A program made the translations under genes and the position numbers. Of a stretch of DNA of 64,000 nt, positions 43,631-56,802 are shown in pieces (positions within the stretch are counted from its first letter, which is position 1; each line of letters begins with the position of its first letter). The notes beneath the pieces were generated by a model. It was not told where the DNA came from. It was given only the letters and a program-made list of their open reading frames with translations, and did not search any database. The stretch is from Ceratorhiza oryzae-sativae (taxonomy: Eukaryota; Basidiomycota; Agaricomycetes; Cantharellales; Ceratobasidiaceae), in assembly GCA_030998015.1 (NCBI GenBank), contig JARWMV010000244.1:496001-560000 (forward strand), in the 5' to 3' direction.

Positions 43631-46419
43631 CTACATGCGCCAGCTAGTGCGCTTGCGCATCTTATCTTCAGCATCTCCGTTCTTGCGGAGCATCAAATCG
43701 CTCGGGGAGATCGCGCTCTGGCTCTGCATCCTCAGATGGCCGTGGTGATGAACCTGGTGGGGCTTGGCGCTCACCGACTCTGCGCCGGATGAGGTGAGGT
43801 GAAGGCCGAGGGCGGCGAGGTCGAGCGCAGCGGCGGTCGCGTCCATCTGAGTATCAAAGCTGACGGGGTACCCGGGGCGCTGAAGGTCGAGCGCGTCCAT
43901 GCACGAAAAATCGAAGAGCGAGTGGGAACGATGAGCCGAAGGGCGCTTGGGCGATGTCGAGAGCGCCTCGACGCCAGCCATCGACAAGTTCGAGAGCGAA
44001 GACGGCATGGGGAGCATGTACGGGATTGTCGTGGGCGTGTTGGTCTCATCCGCGCGCATGCTCGCGTTGGACGGGATCGATATGTGCTATAACATGATGA
44101 TGGATGAGTACACACGAGGCATGGAGCGCCAACTCGAGCACAAACGTACCAAAGAGTTGGACTCGGTCGAAGCGTTCTTCTCCATCGATACGTTGTCGGA
44201 CATCTCACCAGCAGCTTCGGCAAGGCTCAAGCGGCCGAGCCCAGCCTGGAGCATGTGGGGCTGAACGACGCTCTCGAGCGAGAGGCACTCGACGCCTTGC
44301 TCGTCAACGACCGACTGGCTACCAGAGCCGACACCAACACCGTTCATGTCCTCGACCTGCATCTGCATTTGCATCTGCATCGCGGCATGGACAGCGGGTT
44401 CACGACGCCGCTGCCCGGAAAGAGATCACCGGCATAGTAAGAGATCGGGTTGCCCTCGCGAAAGATCGAGGCATCGCCAAAGTCGTTGTAGTGCTCGAGG
44501 CGGTGATCGCCCGCGCTCTGGCCGACTTCGGAAGCAAACTCGTGAGCAGCGGCGCCGGCGCTCGAGGTGTAGAGGTTGTAGCGGTCGACGACGCTGTTGC
44601 CGCCCCAACCACCAAACGCGAGCGCACCGCTCAGAGCGTTGTCCAGGCGGGGGTTGCCCGAGAGCCAGTCCGAGGTAGCCCAGGCCGACTTGCCGATGCG
44701 GTCCATGGACTCATCGGGTTGGGTCTTGTGAGTATGATGGGGATGCAAAAAGTATTCGGACGTAGTCGGGGATGTAACCGAGGTACCAGTAAGCCAGGTG
44801 CTGTCGGCATCGTTGCCGGTAGGATAAATAAGGCTATCAAAGCCATGGCTGGACAAGACCGACGAGACATCGTCGGTGGCGGTGGCCGGCTGCTCAGACA
44901 TCGAGTCCTGAGACTGGGCCTGGGAAATATCGACGACCTTGGGCGAGATGGGGGTCAGCTCGCGAGGAAAATTTGCGGCCGACGGGGTGGACGGGAGCTC
45001 AATGTCGACCGGGATGGGCGAGTCGGACATGTCAACATCCTCAGACTCGGTCTGGGGCGAGTGAGAGTGAACAGAAAGGGCGGCCGCGTCTGTGTATCCG
45101 CTAGGATTCGATGGCTGGGGCGTGGCGCGAGACGCGTGCACATGCTGGCGGAGCCGCATGTGGGAGCCCCTTCGGGCGTTTCCCGCACTGGACGGGGTAG
45201 TAGCAGCGGCGGCAGCGGCCACATCGTCCTCGCTCTCGGGGTCGTCGTCGACATCAACATCATCGTCCTCGTCCTCGTCGTCATCGCTATCATCGTCAAT
45301 CTTCCGGCCGCGGCCACGGGAGCCAGATGCGCGCTTCTTGGGGCTGGCCTTGGTCACGATACGCAGACCGCGCCCCGGCTTGGACTTGGTGTCGGCCGCG
45401 CGGGGTCGGGCATCTGCATCGACCTTGGGAGCGACCGCAGCCGGAGGGCTGGCCTCTTCGGTGTACATGCCCGTCGTGCGCGGCTTCTGGGTCTTGCGTG
45501 CCGGGCGGGGCTTGTAGCCGGCCTGCTGGTAGAGGTCGGGGAAGGCATTGCGGAAGCGGTCGCGCAGGTCGGTGCTGCGGCGGGACTGGAAGACGGGATC
45601 CTTGACGATGGTGGCCCAGACGGTGCCGTGCTGGTCGACGACGTCAGACAGGGATGGGCGGAGTGCACGCGATGAGCTCACCTGTTCGTATCCACGCCGC
45701 AGCGCTTCGTCCTCTTCCTTGGAGAACGGGCGGCGCTTCTTGGAGCGGGTCTTTTCGAAGATCGAGGTGCCGTCCGGGAGCGTCGAGCGCACGCGCGACG
45801 ACAGATGGGTCTTGGCATTGGGATAGTGCAGCCGATACGCGTCGGGGAAGTAGGTGCGGAAACTAAAGAGGGGGGCAGATGCTATCAGTGGCGGTGCGAA
45901 TGGGGGTCTCGCCATCGCGCTCACCGGTCCTTGAGGTCGACAGGCGAGCGGTTCTGGAAGACAAAGCGCGGGTCGTTGAGGATGGCCTTCCAGTTGCCGA
46001 CGCCCCACTGGTGGATGGTGGTGGTGGTGGTGAGCGGCGAAAATGACGCAGCAAAGGAGTGATCAACGCACCTCGTTGCAGCCGTCGACGAGCATCTGGG
46101 TCTCTTCGGTGGTCCACTTTTTGCGCTGCTTCTTGACGGGCTTGGCCTCGACGGGGCTGACGGAGGAGCTGGGGGTGGTGCGGGCGCTGGTGGCGGGCTC
46201 GTCGCGCGGCTCGGGCTTGACGGTGTGCTCGGCGTCGAGGGCCATCTCGTCGCGGAAGAGCTGGGTGTGGGAGCGCAGGAGCTGCGTCGAGGGGAGCGAG
46301 ACGCGTCGCTGCTTGAGGCGCGCACTGATGGACGCGGCCTTGGGCGACGGAGCCTGGGCATGGGACGGGCCTGCGGGCGGGGCCTGGGGGGTGCTGGGCG
46401 TGACAAAGGAGTACTCCAT
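43631..46419 (-). CDS. Double-Myb telobox protein (Tay1/Teb1-like)
   Basis: Exons 46419-46072, 46007-45925, 45862-45682, 45630-44150, 44086-43631; about 850 aa. Myb 1 (residues about 96-147): KKQRKKWTTEETQMLVDGCN, WGVGNWKAILNDP and VDLKDRFR. Myb 2 (about 185-240): KKRRPFSKEEDEALRRGYEQ, GTVWATIVKDP and TDLRDRFRN. VDLKD/TDLRD with a basic flank is the telobox signature of telomere-repeat binders such as Ustilago Tay1 and fission-yeast Teb1. The rest is acidic and low-complexity (runs of Asp and Glu near 45240-45300), then Ser/Thr-rich with MQMQ repeats. Expected role: binding TTAGGG-like DNA at telomeres and/or promoters. The start is the first ATG of the open frame (46419); the frame is open further upstream without ATG. 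One C is missing in the run at 44396-44398; with it, VNPAVHAAMQ reads through. Confidence 0.8.
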
Positions 46420-49400
46420 GGGCGTGGGGATCGTGCTGGTCGTGCTGGTCGTCGCAGAGACAAACGGTGGTGGTGGTGCTGAGCGGCCTGGCACAGCTGG
46501 AGCAAAATCGATGGTTGAGCGCGGACTATAAACACGCCGATTTGATTATGGATCTTGATGGAGTGCGATGGCTCTCGCTAGACCTCTGGCCGCATATGGG
46601 CCAGCCTCGAGTCCGGGGCGTGGCCCGTCTTCTCTCGAGCTTTTCGCCCCGCCGGCCGTCTTCCGCTCGCTCTGTTCGACGCCGTATCGCCCAGTCCCAG
46701 CGCCGGGTGGCTTGACCGGCCCTAAGCCACCGTCGTCCCGATCCATCAACACGTTGCGCCACCCACAGCGTGCCGAGCCTGTATGCGGTCCGTGGCCCGT
46801 AGCTTCACATTTCTCCGTCCCAGCTGCGAAAAGCGCACCCGCCGTACGTAACGCACGACATCGCCGTCCCCCTCCGCGCCGATGCATCGAGGCCCGCTCG
46901 CCCGATTCGGCCCCATCGGGTCTCGCTCTCGTCGCCATACAATTCTGTCACAAGGAGAGCCCCCGTCTCAGTCGATCTCGGCGCCACCCCTACCCCTGCC
47001 CCTATGCGCCCACGTAATATCGCGCGCGCAGACCACTGCGAAACGAGCGCCAGCCCCTATCATCCCCCCAAACACACCACGCCGGCTCTCCCGCGCCGAA
47101 ACACGCATACACAGCTGAGTTTCAACCCATCTAAACACTATCCCGTTTGTGCTCTCACGCCGCTTGCGGAAACCTATAAGACTACACACAGTGTGGAACA
47201 CCCCTCCCGAACCAGTGCCTCGAGCACGAACAGAGCCAAAGCCTTCCCTGTCCTAATTGATACGGGTCACTTGGCGAGAAAACAGATCCATATCGAGCTA
47301 CGATCGACCGAAAACCGAGTCCATACGACCAATCCGGATCCTCTGCCAACAGGTCCTATAAAACAGCGCTGCAACGTGTTCGGACGGGACATGGTCCCCG
47401 TGCCAGGACTGGAATCCTCTGCACTCGTAATCATGCTACCCATTTGCGTGGGGGATGTTCCCGACGGCAACGTGTCGATGTACAGCACTACGCGCAGTGA
47501 TAAACCAAGCACCGACCTGCTGGAATATACCCTCCTTATGAGGGCAGTGTATAGCCTATCGCCTTCGCTCTCCCAACGCTCAACTCCGAGTGCTCCTATG
47601 CGCGCTCAATTTCACAACGGCGCCAGACAATCAGATCAACGATCAACCAGCGTGCTGATGTCGACACACACACGAGGTCAAGGACAAAACGTCATTCATT
47701 TCAAGAGACAAACGTGCATACAGACACATAAGAGACATCCCCCGCATTTGTGTGCCTGTCCCGTACGTCATGTTTATCCCAACATGCAGCACCGCGGCCG
47801 TGCGCAACCCACACAGGGACGCCGACAGCATTGAACACCAGGGACGCATCGACCAGAATGCTTCCCACACACGAAATTTTGCGTCAACCAAGTTCCAGAA
47901 CGCAAGCGACTTGCACCCGCCCTCCAAAAGAAAACTCCATGTTCCCGATAACCTAAACGCAAAGCTACAAAAGCACAGAAACGCACCTCGCACCGACAAT
48001 CCAGCTAGCGACCCGGAGCACACCGTGCGCCCCCCACAGAAACCGATCCGCCATCGCCGTAAGCCAGACATTCTCGTTCCCACTCGTGGCCCTCAATTCC
48101 TATCGGAAACATCTAAACGCAACGTCTCGGACCTCCCACCCAATGGACCTCGCGCCGACTGGCCATGCGTTAGAGGCGTGTCTATCCTCCGGGACGTCCT
48201 CGAGCTGGTACCCGGTCCGCACGAGTGTCCTAGCAAGCGAGAGTTTTTGCTCGTAATGGCCTTCTTTGGTCAGGCGTTGCATCTGGCCTGGGCACCATCG
48301 ACGATCCCTCCGCTATGCGATGGCGATGGCAAACAAACTCTGGGGGATGTGGGGTAGTAAGGTTGTCGACTTGCCACGAGAGCAGAGGCGTTATGACGAT
48401 ATCCACCAGCAGACGAGAGATTGAGCGAAAAGAGGTCCATTAGAAACGTCGAATTGTACATCGCACGTCATAGTTGGTTGCTCCCCCGCACTCAGGACGA
48501 TAACTATGACAGTTCTCCCGAGATAGGAGCACCTCCCGGTCAACAACCACTGGGCGAATTGTCATCCAAGGCACGTCAGCTGACCCAAGACGAGAGTATA
48601 CATATGTACCCCCCGCCCACGTTTGACCCCGCACTATTCCTCGTTCCCACCGTGCAGTTCCGTATCTCAATCGGGTGTCTCGTCCCGCCTACTCCGTGAT
48701 GTTGGTTGAATATTGCACAATCGCCAAATGAGTTCGGCGTTGTAATAATCACAAGCAAGCTCGAACACATTGCAAGGAGCCAGCGTTCTGGACGGTGGAT
48801 CCTAATAAGATGTCTTCTTCGAATGTCAGCTGAGAATCGGGGGGTGGCACACCCCCACCACGTCCAGAATGCAAAGGTTTACAATGAAATCCGCAGCCGA
48901 GAGACCCGACCCCACCTGGCCACTTGCGACGGAAAAAATTGAAGATTTCTTTTTGCCGGCGTCTGGGGCACCGCTCTGCGTCAGCGGGGGTAAGTAGGCG
49001 AGATTAGTCCATGGAATAATCCCCCCCACAAGTCCAGGCTGTGAGCGCCGGCAAATGCGTCCTAGGCACGCGGCCAGCAAACGGCAAGTCCCAGAGAACG
49101 AGCTCGAGTTACCACCAGGCTGCCTGTGCGCACATCCGAGGTGAACGTCCAGTCGGAATGAACTGAGGCAGATCTGCCAGTGCCTGGCACATTCTCTCGC
49201 GCAACCGTTTACACGAGCCTCGAACCGTGACCAGAATGGTCAGAAGGATGCGCCGTCACCCCAGAAAGTGACATCTCGCCCGACAGCCTGATGCCGACGA
49301 ACGCCGACAAACTCCATAAACTCTCTCGCGAGGTACGGCCGCGCCACGCTCAGGTGGAGCGCGGTCGGGAGGGGCGGCGCAAAACTGGCACCACACGATA

Positions 49401-50127
49401 CACGGCGACCCCGACATGCGATCGAAGCATCGGGCAGATAGAATTAGATTCGACTCGGGTAACTCCTCGTGTATTCTCGCACGCGATTCGGGATGATACC
49501 GAGATCTGAATCCGTGTGGACTGTTTACAGCCATAGTCAGATGGTGTATAGCGAGGCTTCATTGTGGTGTACGTCCAGACGATGTAAACGTGAGCATTGC
49601 TAGCGCTGTACATAATCCACAGGTAAGGACAACCTTGGAGTCTGGGCGCAGCGGGTGGGGTATCCCTCCCCGCCCCAAGCCGGATCGTCCGCCAGAGTGG
49701 AAGTGGAAGTAATGCATGGGACCGAGGCGTATGGGAGCGAGCAGCCGAGATAGGAGTAAGGTCGCTATTGGTCGGATGTATATGGGGGTACAAACGAGAT
49801 TGCAGGGTTGAATGAACACGCGTTAGGGAAGTCGGGGAGTATGCCTGCAGGATTGACGTCAACCGCTATGGAACGGGACTTCTTGTAGATCAGTCTGGAT
49901 AATGCCTTTGATATGCTATCGGCATCAGATGGGGCGAGTTGAGCGTCCGATGAGGTCTGGCCGCGGTGGATCTGGCTGGGCAGTGGGGGTGGTGGTCGGG
50001 AACGAGACACGTTTTGCGATGATCACTGAAGATGCCACATCACGTGAGTACCCTGATGAGTCATCCTCACGTGAATTTTCAACAGGCTCGTCTCGTCCTC
50101 GACTAACATTTTTGACTCGTTGGCGTA
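46420..50127. other. 3.7-kb interval with no recognised gene
   Basis: Upstream region of the Myb gene and, at the right end, of RPB6. Large overlapping open frames exist on both strands (plus 47004-47834 and 47752-48357; minus 47643-48083), all rich in Arg, Pro, His and Thr, as expected from biased base composition. No domain, signal peptide or splice pattern supports them. A short perfect hairpin GGGGGTG-GCA-CACCCCC lies at about 48838-48854. Confidence 0.45.
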
Positions 50128-50767
<640 letters not shown>

Positions 50768-50947
50768 GGGGCGTGTTCTCGTGTTCTCGCTCCGAACCTG
50801 GCTCTGGAATTGGATGTTTGTCTTATTATTATACCGCTCGTATTTGTGCTTTTCACTAATGGCAACTCAAAAGTAAGAATCTCTTGAATGGTATACAATA
50901 CATGAGTCCACGAATACAATGTGTGAGGGATACAAGATGCTAGTAAA

Positions 50948-51792
50948 TTAGGAATCGTCGTCGTTCTCTTCGTTGACTCGCAATACCTTGACCCATTCCT
51001 GGACTAAAGTGTCAATCGCGTTATTTTATAACAAAAACACACATACCCTATAGTTGAAGTTTCCTTGTCGGTCCATAAACGGGCCTTTCAAAAATCGTTC
51101 AATCTAAGCGTTTTGAGTATTTTGCGCGTACTTGAAGTGCTAGGAGCGTACCTCATCATCGCTCATACGGTCTCCAACATCCCTCAACCACTTGCGTATC
51201 TCATCTCCCTTGACAAAGCCAGTATCGCCATCATCAAAACATTCAAAGGCTTCAACCAATTCAGCCTCGGATCGAGCTCGAGCAGATGCTCGCCCATCAT
51301 GGTTAAGAACATCGTAAAGTTGACCTCGCTCTTTGGGACCAGGATTTCGAGATGAATGGTCTGCAGGGTGAGGCATAATGTTGGAGCCCCCGCCTGGACG
51401 GGCAGTGAGCAGTGAGTCCAGCATCCGTTGGGTGGGCACAATGCCTAATGTAAAGGCATTATTAACAGCAGCACGGGATATCAATGCAGTGGGCATACCA
51501 AGACTGCCGAATATATTCTTCAAATCAGCCTCATCCACAATCCCATCTCCATCCTGGTCAATGAGAGAAAACGCTTCCTTGAATTGTTGTATCTGTGATG
51601 TTTGAAAAAGAGAGAATACGCCTAGCGGATGTAAGATTGACGACCGTGTGTTTAAGCTCCAAACAACAAACATACCAGATGGTTCGCGCCTAGCCCGCGA
51701 CTTGGCCTGCTTCGCTGCCGGACTCAGGAACCAGACTTGTTAGGGGAACTAGCAGGCGTAGAAGCAAGTGAGTTTGGGTACCGTCCAGACAT
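50948..51792 (-). CDS. RLC1: Myosin II regulatory light chain (EF-hand, Rlc1-like)
   Basis: Five exons: 51792-51676, 51621-51499, 51444-51152, 51103-51047, 50998-50948; about 213 aa. N-terminal Arg-rich stretch (KQAKSRARREPSG) precedes EF-hand 1 with an intact loop DQDGDGIVDEAD; later hands are degenerate (DDGDTGFVKGDE). IQQFKEAFSLID, NFTMFLTMMGEHLLEL, IRKWLRDVGDRMSDDE and RQGNFNYREWVKVLR are family hallmarks. It would bind the myosin II neck during cytokinesis. Exon 1 needs one more T near 51729 to enter the frame at phase 1. Between about 51340 and 51270 the conserved text lies in a different frame from both sides, although the outer frame stays open. The N-terminal extension resembles fungal Rlc1 rather than calmodulin. 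Confidence 0.88.
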
Positions 51793-51922
51793 GGCGGCAA
51801 TGAGAAAGAACGTATAGGACTGTGGTGGATGGCGAGCAACAAGCGCGATCCTGGTCAAATAGAGGTGTCTCAGGGTCCGCGCCCGAACTGGGTCAATTTA
51901 AATTAGACGTTCATCTTCAACG

Positions 51923-54900
51923 ATGACCACCCAGAGCCAGTGCAATATTGACGAACAAATCGCACACCCAGATCCAAATGACGCGGATGAATTGCTCAAA
52001 ATGCTCGGTTTGGACAGGCTTCCGACCAAGGAGCAGATACACAAGGCTATGGAGGAGGAGTATTTAACTCCCCGAACGACATTGCCAAAACACTGGCTAC
52101 CGACGTACCAGATGTGAGTCGGATGATAAATATATCAAAAGTGCGCATTGAACGCGATTGGAGAATAGACACTGGAAAGATGAGCTGGTGATCTCGGACT
52201 TGCTAACCTTTGAACGGCTCCCTGCACCCACCAAATTGGTGTTTGAGCGCGCAGGGCTAGACGGTAGAATTGTCGGCTACAAAGAAGCAAGTACATATCT
52301 TAATCCAAGAATAGACATCTTAACCCTTGACGCACTAAATAGGTGACGATTCCACGAGATCGACCCTCGGCACACACATCCACCTCTCTACTTCGAGCAC
52401 CCGGCGCAAGGGAGGATTTCGTTCGTGGCCGCTCTGGGAATATACCATTCAAGCCAGGAGGGCTTGAAGATGCCTTTGACGATACTAAAGAGGGGCACGG
52501 AGATTTCATAGATTTGGACTCGGGTGAGTATCAGATAGACAGGGAAGGCGCGTCTAATCGAAAAGCTACACAGAAACACTACGCACCATCCCCCCTGGAT
52601 TCTCTCGTGGCTTGAAGCTAGACGGCGAGGTTCCGGATGCGGTCGTAGTGTTCAGTGATCTACCAGATGACGAACAGGTGAGACCATTTTGCCGCATTAT
52701 AATACATCTGATGACCCAAGATCCCTCTAGACCGCATCTGCTTCAGCCCCAGCTCCACAACGACCAGACCAACAGAATAAACAGTCAACTACTCCCGGCG
52801 TACCTCTTGGGACAGACGAAATAGACGATTTTTTGTCGGCTACAGATGTACGCGCACCCACCGATATTATCTCATTTGATCTCAAGCTGTGGCGTAGGGT
52901 ATCGGAAAGAGCGCCGCGCCACGACGCCGTGCTCCTGCACCTGTGACAAAGAAGGACTGGGCACATGTTCTCAATGTGGATAAGCCATTCAATAACTTTC
53001 ATGAATTGGTACCAGATATGGCGCACAAAGTACGTGTATTAGATGTTCACGTCAGTTATCTCAGTTGACAGCACCGTAGTATCCCTTTGAACTCGACACA
53101 TTCCAGAAGGAAGCAGTGTACCATCTGGAAATGGGCGACAGCGTGTTCGTGGCAGCGCATACGAGCGCCGGAAAGACAGTTGTTGCAGAATATGCCATTA
53201 GTCTCGCGTCAAAACATATGACTCGGTGCGAGCAACCTCTTCTACTGCGTTATTACACTAATATCTTTGGGTCTAAACAGCGCGATCTACACGTCTCCTA
53301 TCAAAGCGCTTTCTAACCAAAAATATCGAGATTTCAAGACCACTTTTGGCACCGCCAACGTGGGGATTCTGACCGGAGATGTGCAGATCAACCCTGAAGC
53401 GAGCTGCCTGATCATGACGACTGAAATTCTCCGGTCGATGTTATACAAAGGCGCAGATCTAATTCGAGATGTCGAATTCGTGGTATTCGATGAAGTGCAT
53501 TATGTCAACGATGCGGAGGTGAGGCGTCACCTTTAATCCTGCAGGCAGATATTGATGTTGAATGCAGCGAGGTGTTGTATGGGAAGAGGTTATCATCATG
53601 CTGCCAGACCATGTCAACATCATCCTCTTGTCTGCCACAGTGCCAAATACTAAAGAGTTTGCGGAGTGGGTTGGGTGAGTTTTAGAACCCTCGCTATGGT
53701 CGCTATACTCACCTTACATGTAGACGGACCAAGAAGAAGGACATCTACGTAATTAGCACGCCCAAACGACCCGTACCCCTTGAGCACTACCTGTATGCGG
53801 GTCGTGAGATGTACAAGATCGTTGATGCAGGCGGCAAGTTCCTCACAACAGGGTACGACTGCTCCATCTTGGTTTATTGCTTCATTCTATGACTTACACG
53901 GGTCGAACCTAGGTACAAAGACGCCGGCGAAGCTCTTCGACGCAAACAAGACAAGGAACGTGAAGCAGCTGGGCTTGCGCCTATACAACGCGTTGGTGCG
54001 CGAGGCGGCGCTCAACAGCGCGGGGCCGCCGGTGGTCGAGGGGGTGGACCTCAGCGAGGCGGACAACGGGGCGGCGTAACACCAGCACAGCGCGGAAGAG
54101 GCGGATCCCACATGGGCTCTTCAGGACCTAGATCCCATCAACAACAAGACAAGAACCTCTGGGTGCACCTTGTGGGACATTTGCGCAAGAAAGATTTACT
54201 GCCGGTTGTAGTTTTTACTTTGTCCAAACGCCGATGCGAGGAGAACGCCGCTACAATGAGCTCGACAGATTTATGTGATGCGAAGGAGAGGAGCGAAGTG
54301 CACTTGGTCTGGGAGCGGGCTCTGGGACGTTTGAAAGGTTCGCTTTGACTGAATTTCTCATCATGCTAATTGCGTTGACGTACTTGAGGATAGGAACGGA
54401 CAAGAAGTTGCCACAGATAGGACGCATGCGAGACTTGTTGAGCCGAGGGATCGGTGTCCATCACGGTGGCCTTCTTCCCCTTGTCAAAGAGGTAATTCGC
54501 TTATTTAGCCTTGATTTATTCTCGTCTACTCATTGGTACGTCAGGTAGTCGAAATCCTCTTTTCACGCGGCCTTGTCAAGGTCTTGTTTGCCACAGAAAC
54601 GTTCGCGATGGGTGTAAACATGCCCGCGCGCTCCGTTGTGTTTTCTGGCATCCGGAAACATGACGGCAAGAGCTTTAGAGATATAGCGCCTGGAGAATAT
54701 ACACAAATGTCCGGGAGAGCTGGACGACGTGGGTTGGACGACACGGGTGTCGTCATTATTGTGTCTAGTGACGAGTTGCCTGAGGTGATTTTTTTCTCTC
54801 GCGTTCTCTACTCGGAACGATTCATTAATCGTACTATAGGTGGGAACTTTGACCCGAATGATACTAGGCGTACCAGGGAAACTTCAATCTCAGTTCAGGC

Positions 54901-56732
54901 TGACGTATAATATGATCTTGAACTTGTTGCGGGTCGAGGCGCTTAAAGTCGAGGAGATGATCAAGCGCAGTTTTTCAGAGAATACATCGCAGATGATGTT
55001 GCCTGAACAACAGAAACAGGTGGTTCAGGTAGGTTTATGCTTAAAACATAAGCGAGCTAGAATTTGACTAGGCACTATAGGCTGAAGCGGCACTGGCTCA
55101 ACTTCCGAACGTAGATTGCGAAACATGTCTGGAGGACATACATCTGTACTACGACTTTGCTAGCGACCTCATTGCGTTGAACCGCCAAGTTCTCCACATC
55201 GCAGTTCAACAAGCCCAGGGATCTAAAGCCCTCTCTCAGGGTAGGGTGATCGTTTTGCAAGACGGGGTGAGTACCAGTATGCTTCGCTGCAGGTAATTGA
55301 GCTCATCGGTATATGCGTAGCATTTCCCTGGCAATCTCGCGGTATTCATGAAAAATGCCCCGCAAGGGACAACAAGAGGGGCAGAGCGGACATATTATGC
55401 GCTCGCATTGGTCGATCGCGAGACCAAAACTCGTGGTCAAGGTGAGTATTCGGCATCCGCCAAGCTATTCGGAAAGATCATGCTTTGCAGATTCAGAGCG
55501 TCCGCCACCGCGGTGGATCCGGTCTATTGATCCACCACATGATGGAGGCACATACGAACTGGTGGAAATTGGCTTGAAGAGCATATACATGGTAACAGAT
55601 GTGTTCATCAAGGTGCGCCAGCTTTTGTTCAATTATATGACAATTCTGACGATATAATAGGACATACCAGAAGCCCAAATATTAACCCAACACAAAATAT
55701 CGACAATGGAAGCCACTGCCCAGAGCTTAGTGCAATACTGTGGAGTAGAGCTGAACGAGATAGAGTGGAAGCTCAGGTCGATCGACTTTCAGGATGCAAA
55801 CGAGGCACGAGCGAGCCGAAGGAAGAGGCTACAGAAGATGGTGTGTACGGAATGTCCAGAATTTAAGGACCATGTGAGCCCTCTTTACCCTCCTCTGGTT
55901 AACACTCAATGAATGGGCAATAGTATGCGACACTCCATCGTCAACGAGCACTCCAGGATCGGATTGCAGAGCTCAAGTTTAAGTTAAGCGACCAGAACCT
56001 CGAGCTATTGCCTGATTATGAGCAACGAGTGCAAGTCTTGAAGGATTTGAGGCTGATGATGAGAATCAGACGGTGCTGCTGAAGGGGCGAGTTGCGTGCG
56101 AGGTTAGTTTTAGTCCCGATCAATTCGATTTAAACTAAAGAAAAATAGATCAACTCGGTCAACGAGCTTGTACTGACAGAAGTGATCCTTGACAACATGT
56201 TTGCATCGTACGAGCCCGAAGAAGTCGTTGCCCTACTCTCGAGTTTCCTGTTCCAGGACAAGACGGAAATCGAGCCCGTGATCCCGCCGCGACTTGAAGC
56301 CGGGAGGGACGAGATCATCAAACTAGCGGACCGGGTTGGGAGGAGGCAGCTTGCGAACAAGGTTGCCGACCCAGATTTTGCAAGCAAGTTGAAGTTTGGG
56401 TTGGTCGAGGTTGTTTATGAGTGGGCAAAGGGAACTGTGAGTCGACTGGTCGAGCTGGAATGAAAGCATTCTGATGGTTCATGGCTAGCCATTTGAAGAA
56501 ATTACCAAGTTGACGGACGTTGCAGAGGGAACAATCGTCCGGGTGATTACTCGGTTGGACGAAACATGTCGAGAGGTGCGGGATGCGGCGCGCGTGATTG
56601 GAGACGCTGAGCTGTTCAAGAAGATGGAGGATGCACAAGTGAAGATCAAGCGAGATAGTAAGTGTGACTTACGTGTATTGAAGCGAGTGTTGACCCTGCG
56701 CAGTTGTGTTTGCTGCGAGTCTGTACTTTTAA
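51923..56732 (+). CDS. SKI2: SKI2, DExH RNA helicase of the cytoplasmic exosome cofactor
   Basis: 21 exons, about 1257 aa. Exon starts: 51923, 52169, 52343, 52574, 52731, 53080, 53281, 53568, 53724, 53913, 54394, 54545, 54840, 55081, 55321, 55491, 55661, 55924, 56149, 56489, 56704. Helicase motifs: [84 protein letters not shown] and [11 protein letters not shown]. The arch region and the ending [12 protein letters not shown] complete the family. Ski2 unwinds and threads mRNA into the cytoplasmic exosome with Ski3/Ski8. An RGG-rich insert (about 53990-54110) separates the two RecA lobes. Intron 2 (52287-52342) is GC/AG (AAAGAA|GCAAGT). One base is missing near 52897-52899 (G-run) and 56046-56048 (T-run); with both, all exon phases agree. 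The start lies 130 bp from the divergent myosin light chain start. Confidence 0.95.
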
Positions 56733-56802
56733 TCCGAGCGACATTGATTGTAAATGGGAATTGGTGTGATTGTTGTTCTCACGTGACTCGCACTGTACGA
56801 CG

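Noticed and set aside
44104..45675. 523-codon open frame on the plus strand
   Set aside because: It is antisense to the large coding exon of the double-Myb gene. Its composition (Arg/Ala/Gly-rich) is what GC-rich antisense frames give, and it shows no domain.
47004..47834. 276-codon plus-strand frame upstream of the Myb gene
   Set aside because: Rich in Pro, Thr, His and Arg with overlapping open frames in other phases; looks like biased base composition, not a gene.
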